Source of the DNA: Chloroflexota bacterium
GTDB lineage: Bacteria; Chloroflexota; Anaerolineae; Anaerolineales; Villigracilaceae
Assembly: GCA_021795965.1 (NCBI GenBank)
Contig: JAJYOU010000004.1
Location: forward strand, 1 to 64,000
Direction: 5' to 3'
Length of the DNA stretch: 64,000 nucleotides
The number at the start of each line of letters is the position of its first letter. Positions within the stretch are counted from its first letter, which is position 1. The notes under the pieces are model-generated. The model worked only from the letters and a program-made list of their open reading frames with translations, did no database searches and was not told the DNA's origin. This document shows positions 18,611 to 28,216 of the stretch, piece after piece. Made by a program: the position numbers and the translations under genes.

Positions 18611-19021
18611 ATGACATTCATCGACCCCCACGAATACAATAAATTCAAACGATACTTACGGTTCCTCCAAATGAAACAAAAAGTGCGCAATGTGCTGCGG
18701 ACTTGGCCGTTCGTCAACCGTCGGCGCGAGGCGCTCGGTTACTATCTGGTTGGTGACCGACGCCGTACTTGGAAACAGCGTCTCGGCCTCCTGGAACAGG
18801 GCAGTGCGTTGCGCTCGAAATTTCTAGTGTTGGTTGCTTCTGTCCAAACGCTGATCATCGTCTTAGCTGTTTCTAATCGCCACCCTGAAATGCTGCTACT
18901 GATCCCTACCTTTTGTCTTTATGTTGCTGGCCTACTGGCATATCGTCGGTATCGCCTGATACTTGGTTGGGAGTTGGCCAGTTTAAATAAAAAAGCCTAT
19001 CCGGATGTGGATGGGCTGTAA
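18611..19021 (+). CDS. Membrane protein
   Basis: ORF from MTFIDPHEYNKFKRYLRF with two TM segments. Confidence 0.45.
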   Translation: MTFIDPHEYNKFKRYLRFLQMKQKVRNVLRTWPFVNRRREALGYYLVGDRRRTWKQRLGLLEQGSALRSKFLVLVASVQTLIIVLAVSNRHPEMLLLIPTFCLYVAGLLAYRRYRLILGWELASLNKKAYPDVDGL

Positions 19022-19125
19022 GTGAGAAAAAGCTAAATCCTGGGTACCTATAACCGAAGTAAGCGCAGAATGACCAACCAGGGCAGAAAAATAAGTAGTA
19101 TATAAATCCAACCTGACATCAAAGA

Positions 19126-20781
19126 ATGACTGACTACCTTCCGCCTCCTTCCACCCTTCCACCCGGCTCAATTGCTTGGGCTTATTTGCGCGATTCGGGC
19201 GGTCCGTTGCAGGAGCGTTCCGTTGGCCAACAGAAAGCCGAAATCGAAGCCTACTGCCAGCATCATGGTCTAAGCCTGACGCTGGTTTTTGCCGATGTGG
19301 CTCGCTCTGGGGGATCCACCACCGGTCGTGACCAGTTCAACGAGATGGTCGATATGAGCAAGCACGAATCAACCCGTCCGGCTGGTTTGCTGATTTGGAA
19401 CTACGCCCGCTTTGCCCGCGATCTGGACGATTCCCAATTCTACAAATCGACGCTGCGCAAGCGCGGCCTTACTATCCATTCTCTGACTGACCCGATCCCT
19501 GAAGGCGCCTACGGTCAGGTAGTTGAAGTCATCATCGATATCGCCAATCAGGAAAAGAAACGCCAGACATCTCGGGACGCCCAGCGTGGTCTGCATCAGC
19601 TTGTCCAACAATTTGGCTGTGTGCCTGGCACGCCTCCTACCGGTTTCATGCGCCAGCCGGTTGAAATTGGTACCCGCCGAGACGGTTCCACCCGAATCGC
19701 CGCGCGCTGGGTTCCAGATCCGGCTATGGCTCCCCGGGTCCAGCAAGCGTTTGCTCTGCGGGCGGCGGGCACATCTCTGGCTGAAATAAACTCCCAACTC
19801 CGGCTGTTTGGTTCGATTAATTCCTACAGAACATTCTGGAGTAATAAACTGTATATTGGCGTTCTGGAATATGCGGACATGGTGATTGAGAACTACTGCG
19901 AACCGCTGATTGACCTGGAAACCTGGGAAACTGTCCAGAAAATATCAGAGCATCATGCTAGCCATGCCAATATGAACAGTGATTCCGCCGATCATCCCCG
20001 GCGGGTTGCTTCCGAACATCTACTCTCCAAATTGCTGCGCTGTGCCCGCTGCGGGTCCCCACTTTGGGCGCATGTGACCCAAAAACCAACCGGGCAACAC
20101 GTTTATTCGTACCGCTGCACTCAGAAAGCCCGACGGCATGATTGTGATCTTCCCCAGCTCCCGGCCTGGTCGCTAGAACATGGGGTGATCGACAAACTGG
20201 TTGAGGTGCTCCGGGATGAAGTCTATTACCTGCAAGCCTACCGCGCCCTGCAGCGTCGTCAAAATGAGCGTGTGGACGAAATGGACCAGCGCCGCAAGGA
20301 TTTACAAAAAGATCTGGTGACTCTCCATCGGCAAATGGATAATCTGACAGCGGCCATTGCTGAGCGGGGCCACTCGCGCGCCCTGCTCGACCGGCTGGAT
20401 GCGTTGGAGGTGCAGGAGAGCGATTTAAAAACGGCATTGACCGAAGTAAAAGCCGGGTTGGCACACCCGCTCCGCAATTACACAGATGAGCATCTCCGGG
20501 CGTATGCCAACCGGATGGCTGATCTCCTAGTAACCGGGGACCCAAAAATAAAATACACAATTGTCAACAGCCTGGTACAAGAAATCCGCATGGATCGCCA
20601 GGGTGACCAGCTCATTGGCACAATAACCATCTACTTGGATGCAGATGCCAGCGACGAAACGCCCAATTCTCCAGATAATTCCCCGCCCGGAGATTGGCCT
20701 TTACAGGATGGCAACATCAGGTACAATAAGCGCGAAGGTATGCGTAAATCCCGCCCCCCCTTGGGGGCACAACTCTTATAG
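19126..20781 (+). CDS. Large serine recombinase
   Basis: AYLRDSGGPLQERSVGQQKAEIEAYC resolvase N-term, recombinase domain, zinc ribbon CARCGSPLWA..YRCTQKARRHDC, coiled coil. Confidence 0.92.
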   Translation: MTDYLPPPSTLPPGSIAWAYLRDSGGPLQERSVGQQKAEIEAYCQHHGLSLTLVFADVARSGGSTTGRDQFNEMVDMSKHESTRPAGLLIWNYARFARDLDDSQFYKSTLRKRGLTIHSLTDPIPEGAYGQVVEVIIDIANQEKKRQTSRDAQRGLHQLVQQFGCVPGTPPTGFMRQPVEIGTRRDGSTRIAARWVPDPAMAPRVQQAFALRAAGTSLAEINSQLRLFGSINSYRTFWSNKLYIGVLEYADMVIENYCEPLIDLETWETVQKISEHHASHANMNSDSADHPRRVASEHLLSKLLRCARCGSPLWAHVTQKPTGQHVYSYRCTQKARRHDCDLPQLPAWSLEHGVIDKLVEVLRDEVYYLQAYRALQRRQNERVDEMDQRRKDLQKDLVTLHRQMDNLTAAIAERGHSRALLDRLDALEVQESDLKTALTEVKAGLAHPLRNYTDEHLRAYANRMADLLVTGDPKIKYTIVNSLVQEIRMDRQGDQLIGTITIYLDADASDETPNSPDNSPPGDWPLQDGNIRYNKREGMRKSRPPLGAQLL

Positions 20782-20808
20782 GGAAACATTTTGCCACACA
20801 ATCTTTTT

Positions 20809-20852
20809 CCCCATCATAAAGACCAGGCCGAGACCTGGTCCTTTTGATGGGG
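20809..20852. terminator. Long imperfect hairpin downstream of recombinase
   Basis: CCCCATCATAAAGACCAGG-CCGAG-ACCTGGTCCTTTTGATGGGG. Confidence 0.55.
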
Positions 20853-20892
20853 TATGGCGTAATGCAAAATGAAGAATAGCTGCCTGTTTTAC

Positions 20893-20980
20893 CTAAGAGC
20901 CCCGCTACTCGTGAAGTGAAAGCTTCATGTCCGGTTCGGGATTGATGGTGAGGTGGGTAACTGCCCAACCGACCATAATA
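20893..20980 (+). mobile_element. Possible group II intron 3-prime (domain V/VI) relic
   Basis: gagccccgctactcgtgaagtgaaagcttcatgtccggttcggg followed by a DVI-like stem; no RT ORF. Confidence 0.4.
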
Positions 20981-21000
20981 AGGCGCTTTTTCCTATAAGC

Positions 21001-22221
21001 CTAACCGATAGAGAACTCTGATCTCCTGAAGTCTAAAACAGCTTTCTCGACTTCTGGATTACTTCGACGATTAATCAACCATCTTTTCCGCCAATATTGA
21101 ACTAAAGAGCTTAGTGGATAATCATAATAATCTAATTGTTGACTTTTACCTTGCAAAAATTCTTTATAATTTGTTGCCAATGGGGTTAAATAAATAGCCC
21201 TTTGAAAAGAATGTTTAAGCAAAAAATCAGCGTCAAAACCGAGAATATTTGCTGCGGTTCGAATTACCCTCATTCTCCAAATTGGGCCATCTCCAAATCT
21301 ATTGGTAACATTCATACCTTTGCATACTAATAATTCTCTCATTGCCTCAAATGTTTCGTCGGTTAGATGTAATGTTCCATAACCCTTTGTTTCACCAATC
21401 TGGTTGTAAAGGGTTTTATCGTTAAACCTGACCCGATTATATTGAGAACTTTTACCATATAAACTGGTTGTGAATATACAAGCAATATCGTTCACTGTGC
21501 GTTTAGCAATGTTAGTTACAGCGTCTTTATATTTCTGCCGGTATATTTCTCTTACCTCGTTGGACGCAATCACATAAGAAATCAGTTTTCCCCCTAGAAG
21601 ATGGTTATAGGGGGGCAATGCACCTAATACATAGGCATCCATTGTGTAAATTAGGTTGTTTGTTCGAGTAGATTTATCCCAACCAATCCATTTATCTCTA
21701 TCTGGTATATGAATTATTGAACTGCCTAACGCAGCTATCCCAATAATTGGCTTATTTGGCAAAGCACTATCACGGATGATAAGTTTAAGTCTGCGCCCAA
21801 CATATTCACTGTAAGGCGATGACCAATAATATCGAAATATTCGGAAAATATCGAATTCACTTTGAGATTTGCAAATTTCTATCACGGGGGTTATTTCTGA
21901 CCGCCATACTTCATCACCATCCGCTAAATTCATTCTAGCTAGTTCGATATGTTTATCAATCCAAATCTTTTTTTTTGTAATAGATTCTTGGCGCTTAATT
22001 TCCATTGAACTTTTGATTACTTGCTTGTCATAAAATTGCGGTGGTTTGATGGAAATTCTATTTGGCTTGAAAGTGATCTCCCAGCCTAGCCGCAATAAAT
22101 CGCGAAGAATTAATAAGATGACCTTTTCTTCGGGCGAATTGGTCTGGATTAAGAATTCATCATTATGCTCGAAGATAAAGCGCTGTACCAGGCTGTTAGG
22201 TTTGTATTGAATTTCAAGCAT
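21001..22221 (-). CDS. DUF4338 (DruA-like) protein
   Basis: SEFDIFRIFRYYWSSPYSEYVGRRLKLIIRD..IIGIAALGSS..WIGWD...MDAYVLGALPPYNHLLGGKLISY..SNEVREIYRQKY; matches DUF4338 pattern. Confidence 0.8.
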   Translation of the reverse strand: MLEIQYKPNSLVQRFIFEHNDEFLIQTNSPEEKVILLILRDLLRLGWEITFKPNRISIKPPQFYDKQVIKSSMEIKRQESITKKKIWIDKHIELARMNLADGDEVWRSEITPVIEICKSQSEFDIFRIFRYYWSSPYSEYVGRRLKLIIRDSALPNKPIIGIAALGSSIIHIPDRDKWIGWDKSTRTNNLIYTMDAYVLGALPPYNHLLGGKLISYVIASNEVREIYRQKYKDAVTNIAKRTVNDIACIFTTSLYGKSSQYNRVRFNDKTLYNQIGETKGYGTLHLTDETFEAMRELLVCKGMNVTNRFGDGPIWRMRVIRTAANILGFDADFLLKHSFQRAIYLTPLATNYKEFLQGKSQQLDYYDYPLSSLVQYWRKRWLINRRSNPEVEKAVLDFRRSEFSIG

Positions 22222-22224
22222 TGG

Positions 22225-23880
22225 TTATCTTTTAAGCTTGGATTGGGGATAAACCTTGTTTTCAATCAAGGGTTCAAATTCATTCACGCGAATCGGTAAG
22301 GCAAATGCTTGGTCTGAAGACACCATATATAAATTGCCTGGGATTGTTTCGCGTTGAAGGAAACTGGCAATTACACCATCGTAATTAATATTTGACTTGA
22401 TGAGGGCTTTGATATCATCTGAATTGCCCATATGAAAAGCGAAGAAATTTTCGGCTTGCGTTCTAATTTCTTCCGATATAGCCGATGGTCGTTGAGTAAT
22501 TGCTACTAGACCTAATCCGAATTTGCGACCTTCTTTTGCTACCCTTACAAATGGGTTGGCATTTGATTTGACAAATTCTTCTGACAAGACGTTTTGTGCT
22601 TCTTCAACAAAAACCACAGTGTTAATCACTTCTTTAGAATTGTCTGACGTAAATTGAGCCTTATTGTTATCAAAAAGTTTTCGAACAAGAATTGTCGAAA
22701 TAATACTCGCATCCATATTGTCTTTGAGTGACAAGTCAATAATCACGGTTTTACCTTGTTTAAGATAGATAAAAACTTCTTCTACCAGTTTTGATGTGCT
22801 AGAGTGCAACCCCTTTCCTTCATCTATCAAGTGTCTGACACGTTTTCTAATAGCCATGACAGTTTTACGGGCACTAACGTCTTCTTTCCCTTGTTTCGCT
22901 TGTCCAAAGAAATCAGAAAAATCTTGATGTAATTTCATTGGATCATTTGCATAGGCGTCAATATTTTGGATGAAATCCCCGACTCCTTCTTCGTCAAGAT
23001 ATAGCAAAAACGACCTCATCACTTCTGAAAAACCAGCACCAAAATTGAGAATATCACCTACGGTTAGATGCTTGTGCATATTGAGAAGTACTTTGCCACC
23101 AAAAATAAAGCGTGCAGGACTTTGATATTCAGATGGCAATTTTTTATCTGAATAAACCACCACATTTTTCTTTATGCTGTCTTCGTCAATGTCGCCTAAG
23201 CCATATGTGGACGTGCCTCGTAAAAAGTATTCTCCATTTAAATCGAAGATCAGTTTCCCGTAAGTGTTATCACTTGTCATGTGATACAAAAGCACTTTAA
23301 CCAAATTTGTTTTACCGAAGCCTGATTGAGCAAATATCATTGTACGCTTATTACGGAGCTTGTCGATTTCAAACAAGATTTGGCCCTTATCTTTGAAAAC
23401 CGTTTCACCTACGCAAAGATTGCCGATCGCCACCCCGTTTTCATTTTCACGATTCAGGATAGATTCAATTTCTCGCTTGTTTAGGTAACGGGCAATGTAA
23501 GATACAGTTGGAAGCTTTCTAACAGCAGTTGTAAACGAAATAGCTGTTCCGATGTCGGTAAATGTGCCAAGAATTCTCACCTTGTAGGTATAGCTGAACA
23601 TTTTCTGCTTATCGCGTTCTGAAAGCTCACGTTCTGCAATTCTCGCGTAATGGACTGCTATCAGGGTTTTATCTTGGGATTTAAAAATGGGATCTTCGTC
23701 ATATATTTCTGCTTCAACTCTTGCAAGATATTTGGTATTGCCCTCGTCTTTTGGCGTTAATACGATGAAATCACCTGTTTGTGGACTTGCTTTAGCATCC
23801 TCGTAAGATGAATAAATCAATAAAGCATCTTCAGTAGTTTTTTGTCCATATAAAACGCCAAAATCAACTTTGTTCGTCAT
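22225..23880 (-). CDS. herA: HerA/FtsK-type DNA-translocating ATPase (DUF87-like)
   Basis: Walker A FAQSGFGKTNLVKVLL, Walker B TVVFVEEAQNVL, LVAITQRPSAISEEI. Confidence 0.88.
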   Translation of the reverse strand: MTNKVDFGVLYGQKTTEDALLIYSSYEDAKASPQTGDFIVLTPKDEGNTKYLARVEAEIYDEDPIFKSQDKTLIAVHYARIAERELSERDKQKMFSYTYKVRILGTFTDIGTAISFTTAVRKLPTVSYIARYLNKREIESILNRENENGVAIGNLCVGETVFKDKGQILFEIDKLRNKRTMIFAQSGFGKTNLVKVLLYHMTSDNTYGKLIFDLNGEYFLRGTSTYGLGDIDEDSIKKNVVVYSDKKLPSEYQSPARFIFGGKVLLNMHKHLTVGDILNFGAGFSEVMRSFLLYLDEEGVGDFIQNIDAYANDPMKLHQDFSDFFGQAKQGKEDVSARKTVMAIRKRVRHLIDEGKGLHSSTSKLVEEVFIYLKQGKTVIIDLSLKDNMDASIISTILVRKLFDNNKAQFTSDNSKEVINTVVFVEEAQNVLSEEFVKSNANPFVRVAKEGRKFGLGLVAITQRPSAISEEIRTQAENFFAFHMGNSDDIKALIKSNINYDGVIASFLQRETIPGNLYMVSSDQAFALPIRVNEFEPLIENKVYPQSKLKR

Positions 23881-23891
23881 AATGGTATCTC

Positions 23892-25142
23892 CTAAAATCG
23901 GTCGTGCATATCTAAAAACAGGTTCTCAATGTCTACGTTATCCATTCGTTGTTCTTTGTACAACGAATACTTCAGGCGGCTGACAATTTCATCTTTGAAA
24001 TCTTTCTTAAGCGAAATAAAGTTATGTGCTTCAGCAAGTGGGTAAGGATAACCCAAAATATAATGTTCTTGGGTTAATCGCGTTAATTCCTTAAAAATCG
24101 AGGCCAAAGTAGCTTTATCTCTATCGAGTTGGCTTTTCTCTATCCCTGGAATCGCGTCAAAGATATTCAAATCAGCAATTACCCAATCATAATTCTGTAA
24201 CTTTTCGACATAATCTAACCGAGTCGCGAAGAATAGTCCAAATCCTCGACCGCCTTTTATGCCCTTTTTAATGAACATCGGAATACGGTCATTTCCAGAT
24301 GGTTGATACGCAGCCAGTAAAATCGACTCGGATACTTCAAACCAACAACATAGCTTTTCACGTTTAGGGTTTTTCTCGACAAAAGGATAGGTTGGCTTTA
24401 ACTGATCTTGCAAATAACTGTCAATTTGCTTGAACGTATAGGCTAATTCCATTTTTATTGGGGATTGCTTTGTTATGGCAACTACCCTGACATCTTTCTC
24501 GTGCAAATGCTTCCCTAACTTTACTAAATAAAGCTGTTTTATTTGCACAGGTCGCAAAGTGCCGTCGCGAAGTATAAAATCTCCAGATTTAGTGTCTTTG
24601 AGTTCGGAAATTTCAAGAATTAAGGCGATTTCCAGTACTTCTTGGCAGAAAGATAAAAGTGTTGATACGTTGATACAAACTTTATCTCTTTCGTAAGCGA
24701 AAATATTCTCTGGTGAATCAGACCAAAAAGCCAAAAGCCGTTTTACTGGGGCAAGTTCTAATAATTCATCATAGATAGCAAATAGATGGTCTTGGTTTGT
24801 TATCAAAATGTTTTCAGGATAATAAGCTTTCCCAAGAATTACAGGATCATCCATGCTGTTCATTCTGAGCTGTTTTCCCCGATGATAGCAAATGTAGCCA
24901 GCGGCATATATACCAATAGATAAACCGTTATAAAACTGTTCGCTATTATAGCTGCCATCTATAGCGTAAAAGCGAGCTTCCGAGTGATCAATTTGATCAA
25001 ATGGGACAATCTCAAATATTTGAGGCGTCTCAATATTATCATCGTTTCCGACAGCAGGAATTCCATAGTTTTTGTTGCTTCTCGCATTGATATGCTTTGC
25101 GACAAGCTCAATAGCGCAATCAGGTATTTCTTTTCGTGTCAT
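23892..25142 (-). CDS. nurA: NurA-domain nuclease-like protein
   Basis: ARFYAIDGSYNSEQF, GDFILRDGTLRP, C-terminal YPYPLAEAHNFI; upstream of HerA. Confidence 0.75.
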   Translation of the reverse strand: MTRKEIPDCAIELVAKHINARSNKNYGIPAVGNDDNIETPQIFEIVPFDQIDHSEARFYAIDGSYNSEQFYNGLSIGIYAAGYICYHRGKQLRMNSMDDPVILGKAYYPENILITNQDHLFAIYDELLELAPVKRLLAFWSDSPENIFAYERDKVCINVSTLLSFCQEVLEIALILEISELKDTKSGDFILRDGTLRPVQIKQLYLVKLGKHLHEKDVRVVAITKQSPIKMELAYTFKQIDSYLQDQLKPTYPFVEKNPKREKLCCWFEVSESILLAAYQPSGNDRIPMFIKKGIKGGRGFGLFFATRLDYVEKLQNYDWVIADLNIFDAIPGIEKSQLDRDKATLASIFKELTRLTQEHYILGYPYPLAEAHNFISLKKDFKDEIVSRLKYSLYKEQRMDNVDIENLFLDMHDRF

Positions 25143-25486
25143 AGCTTACCTTTGACCTTATGACATTATTATGCCAGCACCCAACCAAATAGGGATTGAT
25201 GCGGCGGGAAGGACAAAGTCAGAAGAGGGGCTCTATGCGCCGCCGTAATGTCCGAGTTGAACTAAGCCACCCACCAGAGATCCCAACCCGCTAAGTATCT
25301 GGAATTTAATGCCTTTTCACCCAAGCTAAATTAATCAGCGAAAACCAACATCCACCAACCACAGGATAATTGTACATCTAAAAGACCTTTTTTAGCTTCT
25401 ACACCTGGCGCAATTTCTTAAAAGATACACCACCCTCTCAAGCATGGCTTTACCTTTTAATACGTAACCTCTTGGGGGCACAAAAA

Positions 25487-25513
25487 ACATCCGCCATGAC
25501 AGGCGGATGTTTG
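25487..25513. terminator. Terminator-like hairpin
   Basis: aacatccgcc-atgaca-ggcggatgttt. Confidence 0.6.
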
Positions 25514-25522
25514 TGTGTAAAA

Positions 25523-25646
25523 ACCTAACGGCTGGCGTTACCGGCGGCTGGGGAGAGGAAGACTGGGAAACCGCAAACTCTCATCGTTCAGAACAACTCC
25601 AAAAAACGCGCCCAGTCCCAGCCTTCCGGTGCACACTTTGTTAGGC
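25523..25646 (-). repeat. attC: attC-like integron recombination site 1
   Basis: Minus strand GCCTAAC...GTTAGGT ends, inner arms TGCACCGGAAGGCTGG / CCAGCCGCCGGTAACG, ~124 bp; homologous to 26370-26497. Confidence 0.75.
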
Positions 25647-25653
25647 GCTTTTT

Positions 25654-26356
25654 TCATGGTTTGAAACCAAGCCATCCGCAAAACAAAAATGCTCGATAGA
25701 ACGAACGCACGTTTCTAAAACCACCTGCTTCTAAAATCTTCAGAACTTCATTTTCAGGTACGAATGAGATAGCTTTGATTGATTGATCGAAGTCTTCTTC
25801 CACTTCCTTCGGCGTGACTCCCGCATTATTTAGGATATGCGCTTTCCATGCTTTAAGAAACAATTCAAAGGTTGGATCTGATTGATCTGCGGTAATATCG
25901 GCAGTAATAAAAAAATCCTCCGTTGACAATTCTGTCAGCAATTGACCTGAAAAATGCAGTTCGACATTATGTGTCCTTGATAAAATGCGAAACGAGAATG
26001 GATGTTGCAGCATCAAATGTTTGACCCATTCCTAATTCGTCAACACTGCCGCAGTGGATATTAACCCTGTTGGATATTCCAGCCTTGGAAACATTGGTCT
26101 TACATATAGACAGCATTTCATCCGACAAGTCAACGGCGGTGAATGTCCATTCTGGATTCGCAATTCCTAAGGTGACCAGTTCCATCCCCGTTCCTGCCCC
26201 AACGATCAGTATATTTGCTTTTTGAGGCATGACAGCTCTCATCAGGTCATTTGTCATTTCATGAAGCGACTCATAGCCTGGAATGCTGGCTCGAATCTCT
26301 CGATCATATTTTGAAGTTTGTGACGCATTGAAGTACTCTGATGTTGAAGTTGTCAT
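25654..26356 (-). pseudogene. Class I SAM-dependent methyltransferase, disrupted, integron-cassette gene
   Basis: N-half (26356-25967) ILIVGAGTGMELVTLGI..; C-half (25654-26016) FFITADITADQS..; in-frame TAA after HFIKDT and a frame change at T7. Confidence 0.75.
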
Positions 26357-26369
26357 CTTTTCTCCTTGC

Positions 26370-26497
26370 GCCTAACTGTTTGCGTTACTAGCGGCTGACG
26401 GGACGAGACTCTCTCTCGAAACGGATAAACCCAAAGCTAAGAAAAAAGCCAATTTGGCGGTGTGAATCCAGCCGTCCGGGTGCACGCATTGTTGGGC
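26370..26497 (-). repeat. attC: attC-like integron recombination site 2
   Basis: Minus strand GCCCAAC...GTTAGGC ends, inner TGCACCCGGACGGCTGG / CAGCCGCTAGTAACGC, ~128 bp. Confidence 0.75.
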
Positions 26498-26499
26498 AA

Positions 26500-26785
26500 C
26501 CCTAAAAAACGGAAGACTCCTAAACCGAAGAACAAATCTACGGCCATCGTAGAAATGCCGTTGTACGAGATAGAGTGAGTCGCACCGCGCCTGTAATGAC
26601 ACCAAAGGCAGCAACCAATCGACATTTACTAAAGAGAGCAAGTATTCCAAAGCCTACAGACATAACGGATGCAGTCGTACCCACTAGAGTCCATTTTCAA
26701 GTGCAAGAGCGATAATTCCGAAGACAAAAGAAGTAAATGCGAAGCCCTCTCGACTCTGATTCTCGTTATCAGCCATAATCATTTC
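26500..26785 (-). pseudogene. Degraded small membrane-protein ORF in upstream cassette
   Basis: Broken frames MADNENQSREGFAFTSFVFGIIALALENGL / VGTTASVMSVGFGILALFSKCRLVAAFGVITGAV. Confidence 0.45.
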
Positions 26786-27197
26786 AATCCTTAATTCGGT
26801 TGCAGCTTGTTCTAAAAAAATGGTGTGCCTTACATGTTGGTGGCTTGAATGAGATCAAGCACCTTTTATGGCGATGATGGTTTTAGTATAAATCTCACCG
26901 TAATATTATATATGTTGTTCGCATGGACGTTTTCCATTTAGGGATGGTACTCGCGAGATTTTGGTTGCTGTTGCAACTAGATCCAATAGTTAAAAACCAG
27001 GAGTTATTGTGAAATAAATCCCAAAATTGAAATGTTACTCTCAAGATAATATAATAATCATCATCACCGGGTGGCGAAAGGTTCATTTAATTACTTCTCA
27101 AATTAGTTGAAATGATGATGTGGAGAAAATCAATTATTTCCACTAAAGCGCGAATCAATCAAGGGAAATGCAAAAGTCTTTCTGAAAGAAATTAGAA

Positions 27198-28022
27198 ATG
27201 GATTGCGAACTTCAGAACATCACGGTTCACTATGAAATATTCGGTCAGGGTCGACCCATTATCATGGTCCACGGCTGGACTTGTGACTATCGTCAAATGA
27301 TGGGTGACATGGAACCACTTTTCAGGCAGCGTAATGGATGGAAACGCATTTATCTTGATCTTCCTGGTCATGGAAGGACGCCCGGACAGACATGGATCAC
27401 CAACCAAGATCGGATGCTGGACGTTATTTTGGATTTCATAGATAACGTTATTCCAAGACGAAGATTCGTGATTACAGGTGTGTCAGCCGGAGCTTATCTT
27501 GCCCGCGGCGTGGCTCATCACCGATCCACATTAATAGATGGATTACTTCTGACGGTTCCGGTGGTTGTGGCGGATGATGCAAAACGGCAATTGCCTTCCC
27601 CCGTCACACTTGTAGGGGACCCGTTGCTGGTGTCTAAATTATCCAGGGCTGAAGTGGAGGAATTTGTCCCATTGTTGGTTGTTCAAAGTCAAAAGATGGT
27701 TGATTACTGGCGGGCTAATTTTTTTCCTACTTATACCGATTTCCAGGAAAAGCTAAGAAAGCCTGAGAACTACGCATTCTCTTTTGATGTGGATGCCCTT
27801 GACACACCATGTCCTGCTCCAACGCTCATCATTACAGGCAGGCAGGATTCCGTAGCTGGTTATCGTGATGCCTGGAAAATACTGGAAAATTATCCAAGAG
27901 GAACATTCGTTGTCCTGGATCGCGCTGGACATTTATTGGCTGGTGAACAGGAAGACCTGTTCCATTCGTTAGTGGGTGAGTGGCTTGACAGAGTGGATGA
28001 GTTTGCTGGAGGGTTAAGATGA
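27198..28022 (+). CDS. Alpha/beta hydrolase
   Basis: IIMVHGWTCDYRQM, nucleophile elbow GVSAGAY, C-terminal GHLLAGEQ. Confidence 0.88.
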   Translation: MDCELQNITVHYEIFGQGRPIIMVHGWTCDYRQMMGDMEPLFRQRNGWKRIYLDLPGHGRTPGQTWITNQDRMLDVILDFIDNVIPRRRFVITGVSAGAYLARGVAHHRSTLIDGLLLTVPVVVADDAKRQLPSPVTLVGDPLLVSKLSRAEVEEFVPLLVVQSQKMVDYWRANFFPTYTDFQEKLRKPENYAFSFDVDALDTPCPAPTLIITGRQDSVAGYRDAWKILENYPRGTFVVLDRAGHLLAGEQEDLFHSLVGEWLDRVDEFAGGLR

Positions 28023-28216
28023 GATTAGTTTGGTTCAACAACCTCTTGCACCCCACTCGATAATGATCCATCTATGGAATTTCGTACAGTTCCAGCCAAT
28101 CCCCCCGCAAATGAGTATTTACATCACCGTCGAGAGGGTGAAGTAAACCGTTTACCGCTATTCGAGAGAGGTTAGCAGATCAAGCTAAATGTGCTGACAC
28201 AGTCTAGGAGAAAATC

